From NCBI RefSeq assembly GCF_001983935.1, contig NZ_CP017641.1, forward strand, positions 4,092,001 through 4,156,000: DNA of 64,000 bases, written 5' to 3'. The translations under genes and the position numbers were made by a program. Of the stretch, positions 55,258 through 64,000 are shown in pieces. The DNA comes from Fuerstiella marisgermanici. Lineage in GTDB: Bacteria; Planctomycetota; Planctomycetia; Planctomycetales; Planctomycetaceae. Position 1 is the first letter of the stretch, and every line of letters begins with the position of its first letter. Below the pieces are notes generated by a model. It made no database searches. It saw only the letters and a program-made list of their open reading frames with translations, and had not been told where the DNA came from.

Positions 55258-56523
55258 TTATGGTTTCGATAATTGCAGCATCGCGTTCGCAAAGGCCTGA
55301 CCAATTTGAGAATACGTTTTAGCGGAACCGAGGTAATGATAGCCAGCGTTCGACTTCGCTCGCTGTTCCAGATCCCGTTCTTCTTTTGTGAAAAGTGTTC
55401 GTTCATATTCCCGCATAAAACGCTGAATGTCTTCAGGAGTCATGCTTCCGTCCGCATTTTCGTGGTTTGAGTTTTTCGTCCTTAACGAATGCGCTTTACT
55501 GCGCATTTGTTCGCGCTTCGTATCAATGGCACCGAGAGCTACGTCCCAATACGGCGCCGTTTGGACGGCGGCGACCGTGCCTTCAAATTCCGGCAGTATT
55601 GCAGGCGCCGCCATAGCGCGACGGAATTCGGTGTGCGTCGATCGATAGCGGTCTGGAACGAGTTCCAGTGGCCCGCTGACTCCCATCACCCCGATCACAA
55701 CGGGCAATTCAGGAGCTTCCAGATCTTTTCGGAGATCGCGAATCAGGTTGGCCAGCCATTCCGCGTAGCGGTCGAACCCGCCCGGCTGATCGCGATTCGG
55801 GTAGGTACTGCGATCGACCATGTCGTTGAAGCCCTGAAACCACACAAAGCCCGCGAGCTGGAATCCGCTTGCTTCGTCGTAGTCGGGCACGACGCGTTTA
55901 AGATCCTTCAGCACCGCGTCAACATGTTCGACCATCTGACGGTACCGTCTTCCGGTCGCCTCGCGCAGCTTCTGTTTCTTTTCTTGGGTGTCGAACCGTT
56001 TGGCATTCGCTTCATTGAATTCGTACGGCCCGGAACTCGGCGAACGAAAATCGCTGTACAGCGACTGTCCGCCCCATGCTGCTTTGATAATCAGAATCGG
56101 CTGCTTCAAATGCTGTTGCAGAGTGATTCCGAAAGCAAGCTCCGGGCCGATCTTTCGACCTGGCTTCGAATAATCTCGGCCGCCCTGACTGCCATAGCCC
56201 GTGGTGAGCTGACCGTACACTTCTCGATTGCCGCCGTCGATCCGACCGTTTTCACCCGTCAGAAAAGAAATCCAGGTGTCGTCGATCGTCCGATGGCGGC
56301 TGTCTTCGTCTTTCATGGCCGCCAGCAACGGAGCGGTGGCCGGATCTTCGCTCATGTAGTCCATGACGCGAACTTCGGCATGGCCTTCCATGTTCGACTG
56401 GCCGGCCAGAATATAAACCAGCAACGGCTTGCGTCCTGCTGTGTGCGCCGGGTCGGCGACGGCGCTGCCGATCAGTGTTACGGCGAACGCGATTAGCGAA
56501 GCAAGCGTGCTGGGAATATTCAT
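55258..56523 (-). CDS. Secreted SASA/GDSL-type esterase
   Basis: 421 residues from the ATG at 56523; the start at 56577 would overlap the thioredoxin-fold gene. Signal peptide ends near ADPAH. The SGNH nucleophile block is YILAGQSNMEGHAEV (Ser), then block with IIKAAWGGQSLYSDF and FVWFQGFNDM. This fits the sialate O-acetylesterase/carbohydrate esterase 6 group. The C-terminus has a D/H region KTYSQIGQAF. It may remove acetyl groups from polysaccharides together with the next esterase. Confidence 0.82.
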   Translation of the reverse strand: MNIPSTLASLIAFAVTLIGSAVADPAHTAGRKPLLVYILAGQSNMEGHAEVRVMDYMSEDPATAPLLAAMKDEDSRHRTIDDTWISFLTGENGRIDGGNREVYGQLTTGYGSQGGRDYSKPGRKIGPELAFGITLQQHLKQPILIIKAAWGGQSLYSDFRSPSSGPYEFNEANAKRFDTQEKKQKLREATGRRYRQMVEHVDAVLKDLKRVVPDYDEASGFQLAGFVWFQGFNDMVDRSTYPNRDQPGGFDRYAEWLANLIRDLRKDLEAPELPVVIGVMGVSGPLELVPDRYRSTHTEFRRAMAAPAILPEFEGTVAAVQTAPYWDVALGAIDTKREQMRSKAHSLRTKNSNHENADGSMTPEDIQRFMREYERTLFTKEERDLEQRAKSNAGYHYLGSAKTYSQIGQAFANAMLQLSKP

Positions 56524-56527
56524 TGGC

Positions 56528-58477
56528 CTACTGTCGATCAGGAGCCAGTCCGGCTGCGCCCTGTCGAGCGGGCGCATCGAGTGCCTGGCCTTTTAACAAC
56601 GTCTGAACAGCGGTTTCGAGACTCTCTGCAGCAACGCCGCCAGCGACTCGACCGTCTTTGCCGACGATAAACATCGTTGGCACCGATACGATACCGAATG
56701 AGCGAGCCAGTTGCCCGTCTGTGCCGCCGGGGTCGCGAATGTGCTGCCAGTTGCCGCCGCCGTTGCGTGCCAGATACGCGGGAATGCCTTGAGCGTCTGC
56801 GTCCAGGTTGACCCCCAGAATTTCAAACCCAGCTCGCTGGTACTGCTTGTGCACCGCTACCAGTTTGGGCAGGTCGTCCGTGTATGGCTGCGCCCATGTG
56901 GCCCAGAAGACGACCAATGTCACTTTGCCGCGATACTGCGACGCATCGATTTTATTTCCGTCAAGAGATCGACCAGCCAGCTGCAACGGCTTGCCAGCAA
57001 GATCCAGACGCCGCAGTGCTCCACCAGCTCGAATACCAGCGTTTGTACGTTCGTGATCCTTCACCAGCACGCCATACCAGCGTTTCGCATCGTCGACTCG
57101 CCCCATCAATTCCAGACTGATGGCCAGTTGCACAATAGCGTCGGCTGTGTCGTCTGATTGAGGCCATTTTTCGGCGAAGACTTCCAGTTGCTTCAGCCAC
57201 CAGTCCTGAGTTGTCTGGCGTGATTTTTCGTTGTCTTCTTTCAACCGCACGGCGTATTCGGCTAGCAGTCGACGGTACCACACATAGCCCAGCAGTTCGT
57301 TATTGGCCTTCACCTGGTCCTGCAACTGAGTCAGTCGTTTCAGGCCGTCGTCATACTGTCCGGTTTGCACGGCCACGCCGATGCCGTCCGTCAGTTGTTT
57401 GATCCACTGGATTCGTTCTTTTTCGTTGGGCACGATCCGGATAACTTTTTCGATCAGGTCGGCACGCTGTCGGTTGTACTTCGCCAGCAGCTGCGGCGTG
57501 ACATTGTCTTCCGGACTGCTTTCGTCCAGCTTCTGAAGGTCGTTCAGAACCGCTTCCAGTTCTTTAGCCATTTCAGGTGGCGCGTCGAAGCCGCCAGCCG
57601 ACATTTGCGGCTGCATCATGATGCCACCGATGGATACGTGAGCGTTTTCGGCGTCCAGAGGCATGGGAATCTGAGCCAGCTTCCAGACGTTACCGACCTG
57701 AATCATTTCTCCGATGGAAACCAATTCATGAGACGTCCCATTTTCGACGATGGCCATCGCATTTTCGTAGACGGTCAGATCGATGTCAGATTTCCCGTCG
57801 TCCCGAGGAATCAGGCCGGGCACGGGCGGATCGAATCGGACCCACTTGGACCGAGATGTCAGCGTTTTACTGGCGGATAGAACCTGTCGGACTTTGGCGC
57901 CCGGGTCAGAGACCGCATCGAGCAATTTCTTTTCGAGTTCCGGCGTCACTTTCAGCGCCTTCACGTCTTCTGCCGTGAGCAACACCGACGCCAGCGCCTG
58001 GACGTCGCCGTTAATCATGGCTTCCACGGCGATTTGAGCGGCTTCCTGAGCTGACAAAATTCGCCACTGGTCGATCTTTCCGTCTTCGTTCTTGTCGATT
58101 CCCCAACGCATCCCGCCCCAGTTCATCCAGCGATGCTGGTCGGGCTTTTGGTTAAAGTCGGTATCGATATCGCGGTAGACTTCCAGCCCCATGCGATAGT
58201 AGCGGTAAAGATCGGCCTGCGTGTCCTTGTTGGTGTCTGTGAACCGACGCAGAACTTCTCCGGCAGGTCCGTACACGACAAACCCGGCAGTCCCTTCACC
58301 TCGTTCGATTTCCACCTTGCAGTCTTTAAATTTGTCCGCTTCCGGCGTATCAAATTCGACTCCCTTCTGAACGGGCACGTACATCTTAAAGATTTGCTCG
58401 GCCGTTGGCTGAGCCAGAACGGGAGCTGCGGCGGCGGGTAACAGACACAAACCGATGAACATCTGAACGGGGCGCAT
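56528..58477 (-). CDS. Secreted protein with a thioredoxin/TlpA-like domain that lacks the CxxC motif
   Basis: 649 residues from the ATG at 58477 (signal peptide ending PVLAQ); the longer frame to 58669 is not favoured. An N-terminal region with acidic DTNKDTQADLYRYYRMG and DKNEDGKIDQW (EF-like, possibly calcium-binding) leads to a helical middle with TPR-like repeats (about 350-500). The C-terminal TlpA/AhpC-TSA-like domain reads KVTLVVFWATWAQPYTDDL, FEILGVNLDADAQGI and VSVPTMFIVGKDGRV. Where TlpA has WCxxC this has WAQPY, so the redox site is lost while the cis-Pro (VPTM) is kept. It probably binds rather than reduces. Confidence 0.82.
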   Translation of the reverse strand: MRPVQMFIGLCLLPAAAAPVLAQPTAEQIFKMYVPVQKGVEFDTPEADKFKDCKVEIERGEGTAGFVVYGPAGEVLRRFTDTNKDTQADLYRYYRMGLEVYRDIDTDFNQKPDQHRWMNWGGMRWGIDKNEDGKIDQWRILSAQEAAQIAVEAMINGDVQALASVLLTAEDVKALKVTPELEKKLLDAVSDPGAKVRQVLSASKTLTSRSKWVRFDPPVPGLIPRDDGKSDIDLTVYENAMAIVENGTSHELVSIGEMIQVGNVWKLAQIPMPLDAENAHVSIGGIMMQPQMSAGGFDAPPEMAKELEAVLNDLQKLDESSPEDNVTPQLLAKYNRQRADLIEKVIRIVPNEKERIQWIKQLTDGIGVAVQTGQYDDGLKRLTQLQDQVKANNELLGYVWYRRLLAEYAVRLKEDNEKSRQTTQDWWLKQLEVFAEKWPQSDDTADAIVQLAISLELMGRVDDAKRWYGVLVKDHERTNAGIRAGGALRRLDLAGKPLQLAGRSLDGNKIDASQYRGKVTLVVFWATWAQPYTDDLPKLVAVHKQYQRAGFEILGVNLDADAQGIPAYLARNGGGNWQHIRDPGGTDGQLARSFGIVSVPTMFIVGKDGRVAGGVAAESLETAVQTLLKGQALDAPARQGAAGLAPDRQ

Positions 58478-58631
58478 TTTGGCCACTCCGTAAACGAAAA
58501 GGTTGATCCGAACGGGCCTCAAATGGGGAATGAGGCAGAAGATAGACTCGATTGGCGATTGTAGGCCAGATCGGCGTTTCAAGTCACCACCGGTTTTTGA
58601 GAGTCGCCGCGGACGGATTCTGGCAGCGTTT

Positions 58632-60053
58632 TTACTGGCTTGGGTCCGGACCATGTTGAGTCGCCACACCTGAGGTCGATCCGATCATCGGATTCTTCAC
58701 GACCCACCCGATCAGTTCGGTGATCTTTGGTGCTTTGCCCTGGTACAGCAGACCAACCTGAAAAATGCGCCCTGCCACCGTCACCACAACAATGGTCGAA
58801 ATAAGCATCAGCAAGATCGTGCCGATGATCTGCCATGTGGGAATGGCGGCCTCAGACGCGATGCGCAGCACCATCGCCAGCGGTGTTCCGGGTGGAAAAA
58901 ACGAAACCGCCACGGCGGCCGTTCCGTTCGGTTCCTGAAGGATTGGCATCATCAGAAACATGGGAGCCATCAACAGCATCCAGACCGGCATCAGCAGACT
59001 TTGAGCTTCCTTGAACTGCGTCACCGCAGCGCCGATGGCCATGAAGATCGAGCTGTAAAGTAACACGGCCAGCAACTGGTAGACGAGGAACATCGGCAGA
59101 ATTTCGAGCGGCACCTGATCTGACAGGCCCTTCCACACAATCAGCGAATACGCTCCACCGGCGTACAGAGCGAAAATCGTGAGCGACCCGGCGACGTTGC
59201 CGAGTAGTTTGCCCAGCATCAACTGCTGAGCGTTCACGCAGCCCAGCAGCACCTCGGCGATCCGATCTGTTTTTTCTTCCAGCACGCTTTCCATCATGGG
59301 TTGAGCCGACATGAAGATCATCACGAACATCATCATCATCAGGCCGAACGGGATCAGCAGCGACGTCAGGACGTTTGTTTTTTTGGCCGGAATCACATCG
59401 CCAGATAGCTCGTCTTTCTGAAACAGCCCCATCGCCGTGACTGCCACCGGTACCAATGCCTTGCTCACAACGGCAAGATCGATGCCCGCATCAGAAAGTC
59501 GCCGCACGCGGATTAGCTCGTTCAGGCTGCGCCCCAGCCAGCGGCGCATATCCGACAATGCGCTGTCTTCGGAATACAGTACGACTTCAGGAACGCTTCC
59601 CGCTTCGCCTCCGGTCAATGCATCGGGGGGAATCACCATGAAGGCGTACAGCTCCCGATTGCGGATCTTCTCAGAGAGCTCAAACTTCGCTTGTTCGGAC
59701 CATTCGCCCTCGAAAGCAGTCAGTTCATAGATCGATCGGTCTTCGAAGTTGGATCGAATGCGGTCGTCCGAATCTTCTTCGTCAGACGAATCCTGTTGCT
59801 CACGTTCGGCCTGTTTTTTGAGTTCAGCGTTTCGCGCGATGCCTGCGGCATTCAGCATCTCAAACACCTGGCCACCAGATTGATCGACGACCACAACCTG
59901 TCGCGTCTTAACGCTTTTTAGTTTTCCCAAAAGCGCTGGCGCTGCGATACCGCCCACCATCAGAAGCGGCATCAGGGCGAGTGTGATCAAAAATGCTTTG
60001 GTCGCCACCATGGCGCGGTATTCGCGAGCGGCGATTGTGAGCAGGATTCTCAT
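58632..60053 (-). CDS. ABC-2 type exporter permease, NatB-like
   Basis: 473 residues. A first membrane segment (about 17-40), a large extracytoplasmic loop (about 45-225, with acidic EREQQDSSDEEDSDD), then five to six segments including FGLMMMMFVMIFMSAQPMMESVLEEKTDRIAEVLL, which is the NatB/ABC2_membrane_3 signature. It starts at the stop of the ATPase gene and acts with it as an exporter of unknown substrate. Confidence 0.88.
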   Translation of the reverse strand: MRILLTIAAREYRAMVATKAFLITLALMPLLMVGGIAAPALLGKLKSVKTRQVVVVDQSGGQVFEMLNAAGIARNAELKKQAEREQQDSSDEEDSDDRIRSNFEDRSIYELTAFEGEWSEQAKFELSEKIRNRELYAFMVIPPDALTGGEAGSVPEVVLYSEDSALSDMRRWLGRSLNELIRVRRLSDAGIDLAVVSKALVPVAVTAMGLFQKDELSGDVIPAKKTNVLTSLLIPFGLMMMMFVMIFMSAQPMMESVLEEKTDRIAEVLLGCVNAQQLMLGKLLGNVAGSLTIFALYAGGAYSLIVWKGLSDQVPLEILPMFLVYQLLAVLLYSSIFMAIGAAVTQFKEAQSLLMPVWMLLMAPMFLMMPILQEPNGTAAVAVSFFPPGTPLAMVLRIASEAAIPTWQIIGTILLMLISTIVVVTVAGRIFQVGLLYQGKAPKITELIGWVVKNPMIGSTSGVATQHGPDPSQ

Positions 60054-60967
60054 TATGTTGCCTCACCATTCGTATCCGGTTTCGCGATCGACACAAAAAC
60101 GTTGTGCAGCGTCGGTTGTTCGAGTTCGAACCGATCAATCTCACAGCCAGCTTCGACCAGGGTCTTCAGCACATCGCTCGACACACTTTCGTCTCTTACT
60201 GACAGCAGGATTTCATCATTCACTTTGTCGATTCGCGTCACGCCCGGCAGATTCGAGGGCAAGCTGTCGATGTTCCGCAGCCGAACACTTAGCCGATTCG
60301 TGGCATACTGTTTGCGAATCTCATCGACGGATCCGTTCAACACTTTCCGGCCCTTGAAGATCATAAAGATCGTATCGCACATGCGTTCGGCCACGTCCAT
60401 GTCGTGAGTCGAAAAGATGACCGTCGTACCGGTTTCCCTAAGCGAGAGCACCGCGTCGCGTAGCACGTCCAGGTTCACCGGATCCAGACCACTAAACGGT
60501 TCGTCCAGAATCAGTAACTCAGGCCTGGCTACGACGGCGGTGATGAAGGACACCTTCTGAGCCATCCCTTTGGACAACGCGTCGATGCGTTTGTTGGCCC
60601 AGGAAGTTGCGTCCAGCCGTTCCAGCCATTCGTCGATTGCGGGCTTACAGTCGTACACGCCTTTCAATTTGGCGTAATACGCACACAGGTCGAACACCTT
60701 CATCCGCTTGTAAAGGCCCCGTTCTTCGGGAAGGTAGCCAACTCGCGGATCGGCCGCTCGCCCGGCTGTCTTGCCCAGCACAGACACGCTGCCGGAATCC
60801 GGCTGAAAGATTCTCAGGATCATTCTCAGCGTCGTCGTTTTGCCCGATCCATTGGGGCCAATGAATCCGTAAATCGACCCGCGGGGGACAGTCAGATCGA
60901 GGTTATCGACGGCGGTCTGCGAGCCAAATCGTTTGGTCGCGCCCACCAACTCCACGGCATGATTCAT
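60053..60967 (-). CDS. ABC transporter ATP-binding subunit, NatA-like
   Basis: 304 residues from the ATG at 60967; an in-frame start 75 bases upstream lacks support. Walker A at 37-44 (GPNGSGKT), signature LSKGMAQKVSF, Walker B LLILDEPFSG and the H-loop STHD. A C-terminal extension is typical of the DrrA/NatA type. It precedes the permease with overlapping ends. Confidence 0.9.
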   Translation of the reverse strand: MNHAVELVGATKRFGSQTAVDNLDLTVPRGSIYGFIGPNGSGKTTTLRMILRIFQPDSGSVSVLGKTAGRAADPRVGYLPEERGLYKRMKVFDLCAYYAKLKGVYDCKPAIDEWLERLDATSWANKRIDALSKGMAQKVSFITAVVARPELLILDEPFSGLDPVNLDVLRDAVLSLRETGTTVIFSTHDMDVAERMCDTIFMIFKGRKVLNGSVDEIRKQYATNRLSVRLRNIDSLPSNLPGVTRIDKVNDEILLSVRDESVSSDVLKTLVEAGCEIDRFELEQPTLHNVFVSIAKPDTNGEAT

Positions 60968-61093
60968 TTCAAGACTTGCCCGTTGAATGTGTGTTTGACG
61001 TCTGAGTGACGCGAATGCAGTGGCGTCAAACCTGCTTCGCACAGTTCGCTGCAGCAGCGGAATTATTCAGTGGTGCGTTATCTTTTCGATTTA

Positions 61094-61654
61094 TTATTCA
61101 CCCATCCCAGCCCCTGAGCGAGTTTGGGCGACCGCGATCCCCGCCAAATCCGCGACATTGTTCGCAATTACGCCGATGTCCTTTCGCGGCCATCTTAAGC
61201 AACTGACGTGTGCATCATTGTCAGACACCACGACCGCGATTCCCTTGTCTGTTGTGGCGTAGGGTGGTTCAGGCACAGTTTCACGCCACACTTCGATTCG
61301 GGTCGCGGTCGTCTGCAGGTCGCCTTCGACCAGAATTAAATCGCTATCGGCGAACAGCACCTGAAAGCTGTCGTATCGTTTCGCTTCGTCGTCGTTTCGC
61401 TGGACCGGCACAAAGGCGGCCGTGATTTGAGGCGACAGAATGCCGACCCCCGTTGCACCGGATTCGCGGTGCTGGTGCGAATCTTTGCCGGGCGTGTCCA
61501 GTTCGTGGTTGTGGTGGGTGTGCTTGATCGTCGCCACCCGGTAACCCATCCGAGTAAGTTCCTTCACAAGATCGCAGACCAGCGTTGTCTTGCCCGCGTT
61601 CTTACGGCCAACAATGTGAATGCGCGGAACCGTTTGGCGCTTCGGGTGCATCAT
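61094..61654 (-). CDS. mobB: Molybdopterin-guanine dinucleotide biosynthesis adaptor MobB
   Basis: 186 residues. Walker A-type loop GRKNAGKTTL at 16-25, then KHTHHNHELDTPGKDSHQHRESGA and LILVEGD, which are MobB hallmarks. It supplies or channels GTP/MGD during bis-MGD cofactor assembly. It overlaps the upstream oxidoreductase by 4 bp (ATGA), suggesting it serves that enzyme. Confidence 0.92.
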   Translation of the reverse strand: MMHPKRQTVPRIHIVGRKNAGKTTLVCDLVKELTRMGYRVATIKHTHHNHELDTPGKDSHQHRESGATGVGILSPQITAAFVPVQRNDDEAKRYDSFQVLFADSDLILVEGDLQTTATRIEVWRETVPEPPYATTDKGIAVVVSDNDAHVSCLRWPRKDIGVIANNVADLAGIAVAQTRSGAGMGE

Positions 61655-63858
61655 GCAGTCACCACTTGCTCAATTCGCGCTAATTGTTCGGCTTTCACGG
61701 TGACCTTCACGCCTTTGAATCCAGGTGTCTTTGACAGCGGGTCCACCTTGTGCGGCACCAGCACGTTCGCTTCGGGATAGTACATCATCACATTGCCCGC
61801 TCGAATGTCGTACTCGCGCACCAGAATCATCCGCAGCTCGCCCGATTCACTTTTGACTCGCACCTGCTGGTCATTCTGCAAGCCCATTCGGCGGACGTCT
61901 TCGGCGTTCATCAGAATCACGTCCCGACGTTCCTGACCGCGGTACAAATCTTCTTCGTCGTAAACCACGCTGTTAAACTGGCCTTCGGATCGCACCGTGA
62001 TCAGCCGCAATTCGTTCTCACCGTAATCGTGCGCCGGCAACGGTGGCGCATGAAATCGAGCCTTGCCACTGTCCGTTGGAAACTTGTAGTCAGTAACGGC
62101 TCGCCCGGGCACGTGAAATTCGCTTTTCGATTCGTTGATGCCCGCCATATTTTCATAGCCGGGCACAAGATCCGCTATCAATGCGCGAATGGCGGCGTGA
62201 CTCTTCAGTTCTTCAAAGTCCACGGCGCAGTCGTCGCTTAGCGTTTTTCTGGCGAGGTCAGCCAGAATAGAAACTTCGCTGCGGGGGCCTTCAAACCGAG
62301 CCGGGCCGCCGTCGCTCATGCGAACAAAGCTGAACATCGATTCCTGAGTGGTCGCTTGCTGTTCTTCGTCTCGCGGCAGCACGGGCAGTATCAGCGTTTC
62401 TTCGCCGAGGCCAAAGGCATGGCCGGTGTTGAGCGTCGTCGACATGTAAACAAGCGTCTTCAGACGATTCATACATTCTTCTGCGTAGTGCAGGTCGGGA
62501 TTGCTGCCGTAGAGATTGCCGCCCAGGCACAGCGAAAAGTCCATTTCGCCTCGATGAGCCGCCTCCATGCAGGCCATGGTGTCGTAGCCGGGATTGGTCG
62601 GAATCTTGATCCCCAGTCGTTCTTCCAGGCGATTTAGCATGGCCGTCTTCAGCGCTGGCGTGACGCCGACGGAACCCAGGCCCTGGACGTTACTATGTCC
62701 GCGAATCGGCATCACGCCGGCTTTACGTCGACCCACCATGCCCCGCAGCAACGCAAGATTGGCGATCATCTGCACGTTGTTGGTGCCGTGAAGATGATGA
62801 GTAATCCCCATGCACCAACCGAGCACCACATTTTTTGCGGCAGCATATTGAGCAGCGATGTCGTGGATTTGCTCCAGAGTAACTCCACTTTGAGTAACAA
62901 TGTCATCCCACGAGGTCGCTTCGGCCAGACTGCGGAGATCTTCAAAACCTTCTGTGTGTTGTTGAATGAACGCTGTGTCCTGGTTGTTGTTTTCGAGGAC
63001 CGCCTTCGCGATGCCCAGCAGCAACGCCATGTCGCCCCCGACATGCGGTTGAATGTAACTGCTCGCGATTTCCGAGCCGAACAGCAGACTGCGGACATCG
63101 CTGGGAATGCGAAAGTTCACGAGCCCCAGTTCCTTTACGGGGTTCACCACAATCACCTTGCCACCTCGCCGACGGATCTCCATTAACGCTCGCATGAGTC
63201 GAGGATGATTGGAAGACGGGTTCGCACCAATCAGGATATACAGATCCGTGTGCTGCAGATCTTCCAGTTGAACAGTCCCCGCTCCCGTGCCGATGCTCGA
63301 CCCCAGTCCGACGCCGCTGGCCTGATGGCAGTAGTAGCTGCAATTGTTGACATAATTTGTGCCAAACAGCCGAGACATCAACTGCAGCAGAAACCCGGCT
63401 TCGTTGGAAGATCTGCCGCTGGCATAGAAAAAACTGCGCTGCGGTCCGGCGGCCTTCATCGCTTCGGCGGTACGCTGCAGAGCTTCGTCCCAATCGACGG
63501 GGCGAAAATGGCTGGCCCCTTTTTCCAAGAGAACGGGCTCGACAATTCGGCCGCAGTGTTCCAATTGCCGTGACGTCAGCGCCTTCAGTTTGTTGACGTC
63601 GTATTGCTGCCAGAAGGAGGATGGGATCGCTCCCTGCAGGTCAGACGCCATGGCCTGAAACGACTTCTTGCAGACCTCCGGAAAGTAGCCGCCTTCGTTC
63701 ACCATGCCGCCAAGCTGCCCGCCCATACCGACGGCGCAGGTCTTGCACGCATTCTTAGAGCGCATTGCCTTCCACATTTTCCACCAGCCAACTCGACTGG
63801 CCAGCTTCATGCTGTATCCAATGGCTTTCCACCCACCACCACTGCGAGGACGTTTCAT
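61651..63858 (-). CDS. FdhF/YdeP-type molybdopterin oxidoreductase
   Basis: 735 residues. The N-terminal part has a metal-cluster region with C38 and C41 (NACKTCAVGMGG) and C63 (EVCKKSF). The molybdopterin core follows: NNCSYYCHQASGVGLG (C177 in the usual CH-x-P/A-S position), NPSSNHPRLMRALMEIRRRGGKVIVVNP, and GVMPIRGHSNVQGLGSVG. The C-terminal molydopterin-binding barrel is present (FNSVVYDEEDLYRGQERRD). It belongs to the FdhF/YdeP/CbbBc-like group; formate or another substrate is not proven. mobB is translationally coupled downstream. Confidence 0.88.
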   Translation of the reverse strand: MKRPRSGGGWKAIGYSMKLASRVGWWKMWKAMRSKNACKTCAVGMGGQLGGMVNEGGYFPEVCKKSFQAMASDLQGAIPSSFWQQYDVNKLKALTSRQLEHCGRIVEPVLLEKGASHFRPVDWDEALQRTAEAMKAAGPQRSFFYASGRSSNEAGFLLQLMSRLFGTNYVNNCSYYCHQASGVGLGSSIGTGAGTVQLEDLQHTDLYILIGANPSSNHPRLMRALMEIRRRGGKVIVVNPVKELGLVNFRIPSDVRSLLFGSEIASSYIQPHVGGDMALLLGIAKAVLENNNQDTAFIQQHTEGFEDLRSLAEATSWDDIVTQSGVTLEQIHDIAAQYAAAKNVVLGWCMGITHHLHGTNNVQMIANLALLRGMVGRRKAGVMPIRGHSNVQGLGSVGVTPALKTAMLNRLEERLGIKIPTNPGYDTMACMEAAHRGEMDFSLCLGGNLYGSNPDLHYAEECMNRLKTLVYMSTTLNTGHAFGLGEETLILPVLPRDEEQQATTQESMFSFVRMSDGGPARFEGPRSEVSILADLARKTLSDDCAVDFEELKSHAAIRALIADLVPGYENMAGINESKSEFHVPGRAVTDYKFPTDSGKARFHAPPLPAHDYGENELRLITVRSEGQFNSVVYDEEDLYRGQERRDVILMNAEDVRRMGLQNDQQVRVKSESGELRMILVREYDIRAGNVMMYYPEANVLVPHKVDPLSKTPGFKGVKVTVKAEQLARIEQVVTA

Positions 63859-64000
63859 AGTTCGATCTTGTTCTGCGATACCGGTTGCTAACTGAACATG
63901 GAAAATACCGGTGATCGCAGCGGTAGTCGAGCGTGTCGAGGGGCCTGCGCGGGAAGGAATTGCAGAAGCAGGAAAGTTGAAACGACTGTCTGCCTTTCCA

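Overview
The window looks like the chromosome of a planctomycete of moderately high GC. Several genes are typical of that phylum: a DUF1559 protein with a prepilin-type N-terminus next to a small lipoprotein, a secreted sulfatase, large secreted peptidase and esterase genes, a rambling single-strand type II secretion operon, and short palindromic intergenic repeats. The phylum is inferred from gene content; no rRNA or other marker is present to fix a genus.

Region 1 (1-5430) is the end of an integrated element. A tRNA-Arg(TCG) gene on the minus strand ends at about 5357. Beside its 3' end lie a tyrosine integrase and a small excisionase-like protein, then an IS4-type insertion sequence, then a CHAT-protease/STAND-NTPase protein that runs off the left edge. 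The tRNA is the probable attachment site, so the island extends leftward out of the window.

Region 2 (6088-28921) is a roughly 22-kb leftward block for a type II secretion system. In transcription order it holds a giant protein of about 2,180 residues made of about 27 secretin N-domain-like repeats without a secretin barrel, then gspE, F, G, H, I, J, K, a PilM/GspL-like gene, a GspM-like gene, a large gspD with about nine N-type domains, and a lipoprotein. A small secreted BON-like protein is convergent at the end. The giant gene is the most unusual item in the window.

Region 3 (29247-47854) is mixed: a TolB-propeller/M28/PDZ peptidase, an aldehyde dehydrogenase-fold protein, the DUF1559/lipoprotein pair, a 258-bp foldback element, a secreted hypothetical protein, a three-PAS histidine kinase with an Rcp1-like response regulator, two von Willebrand A proteins, a sulfatase and a CaCA-type exchanger. 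A 101-bp repeat sits at the 3' ends of two minus-strand genes (29150-29250 and 45508-45608).

Region 4 (47962-53927) has a three-gene ExbB/ExbD-like cassette, then a truD gene split by a 1,257-bp ISAs1-family element with a clean 9-bp target duplication, then an RluA-type pseudouridine synthase. Removing the element and one repeat copy restores the truD frame.

Region 5 (54033-63858) is leftward: a molybdopterin oxidoreductase of the FdhF/YdeP type overlapping mobB, a NatA/NatB-like ABC exporter, a thioredoxin-fold protein that has lost its CxxC motif, and two secreted esterases.
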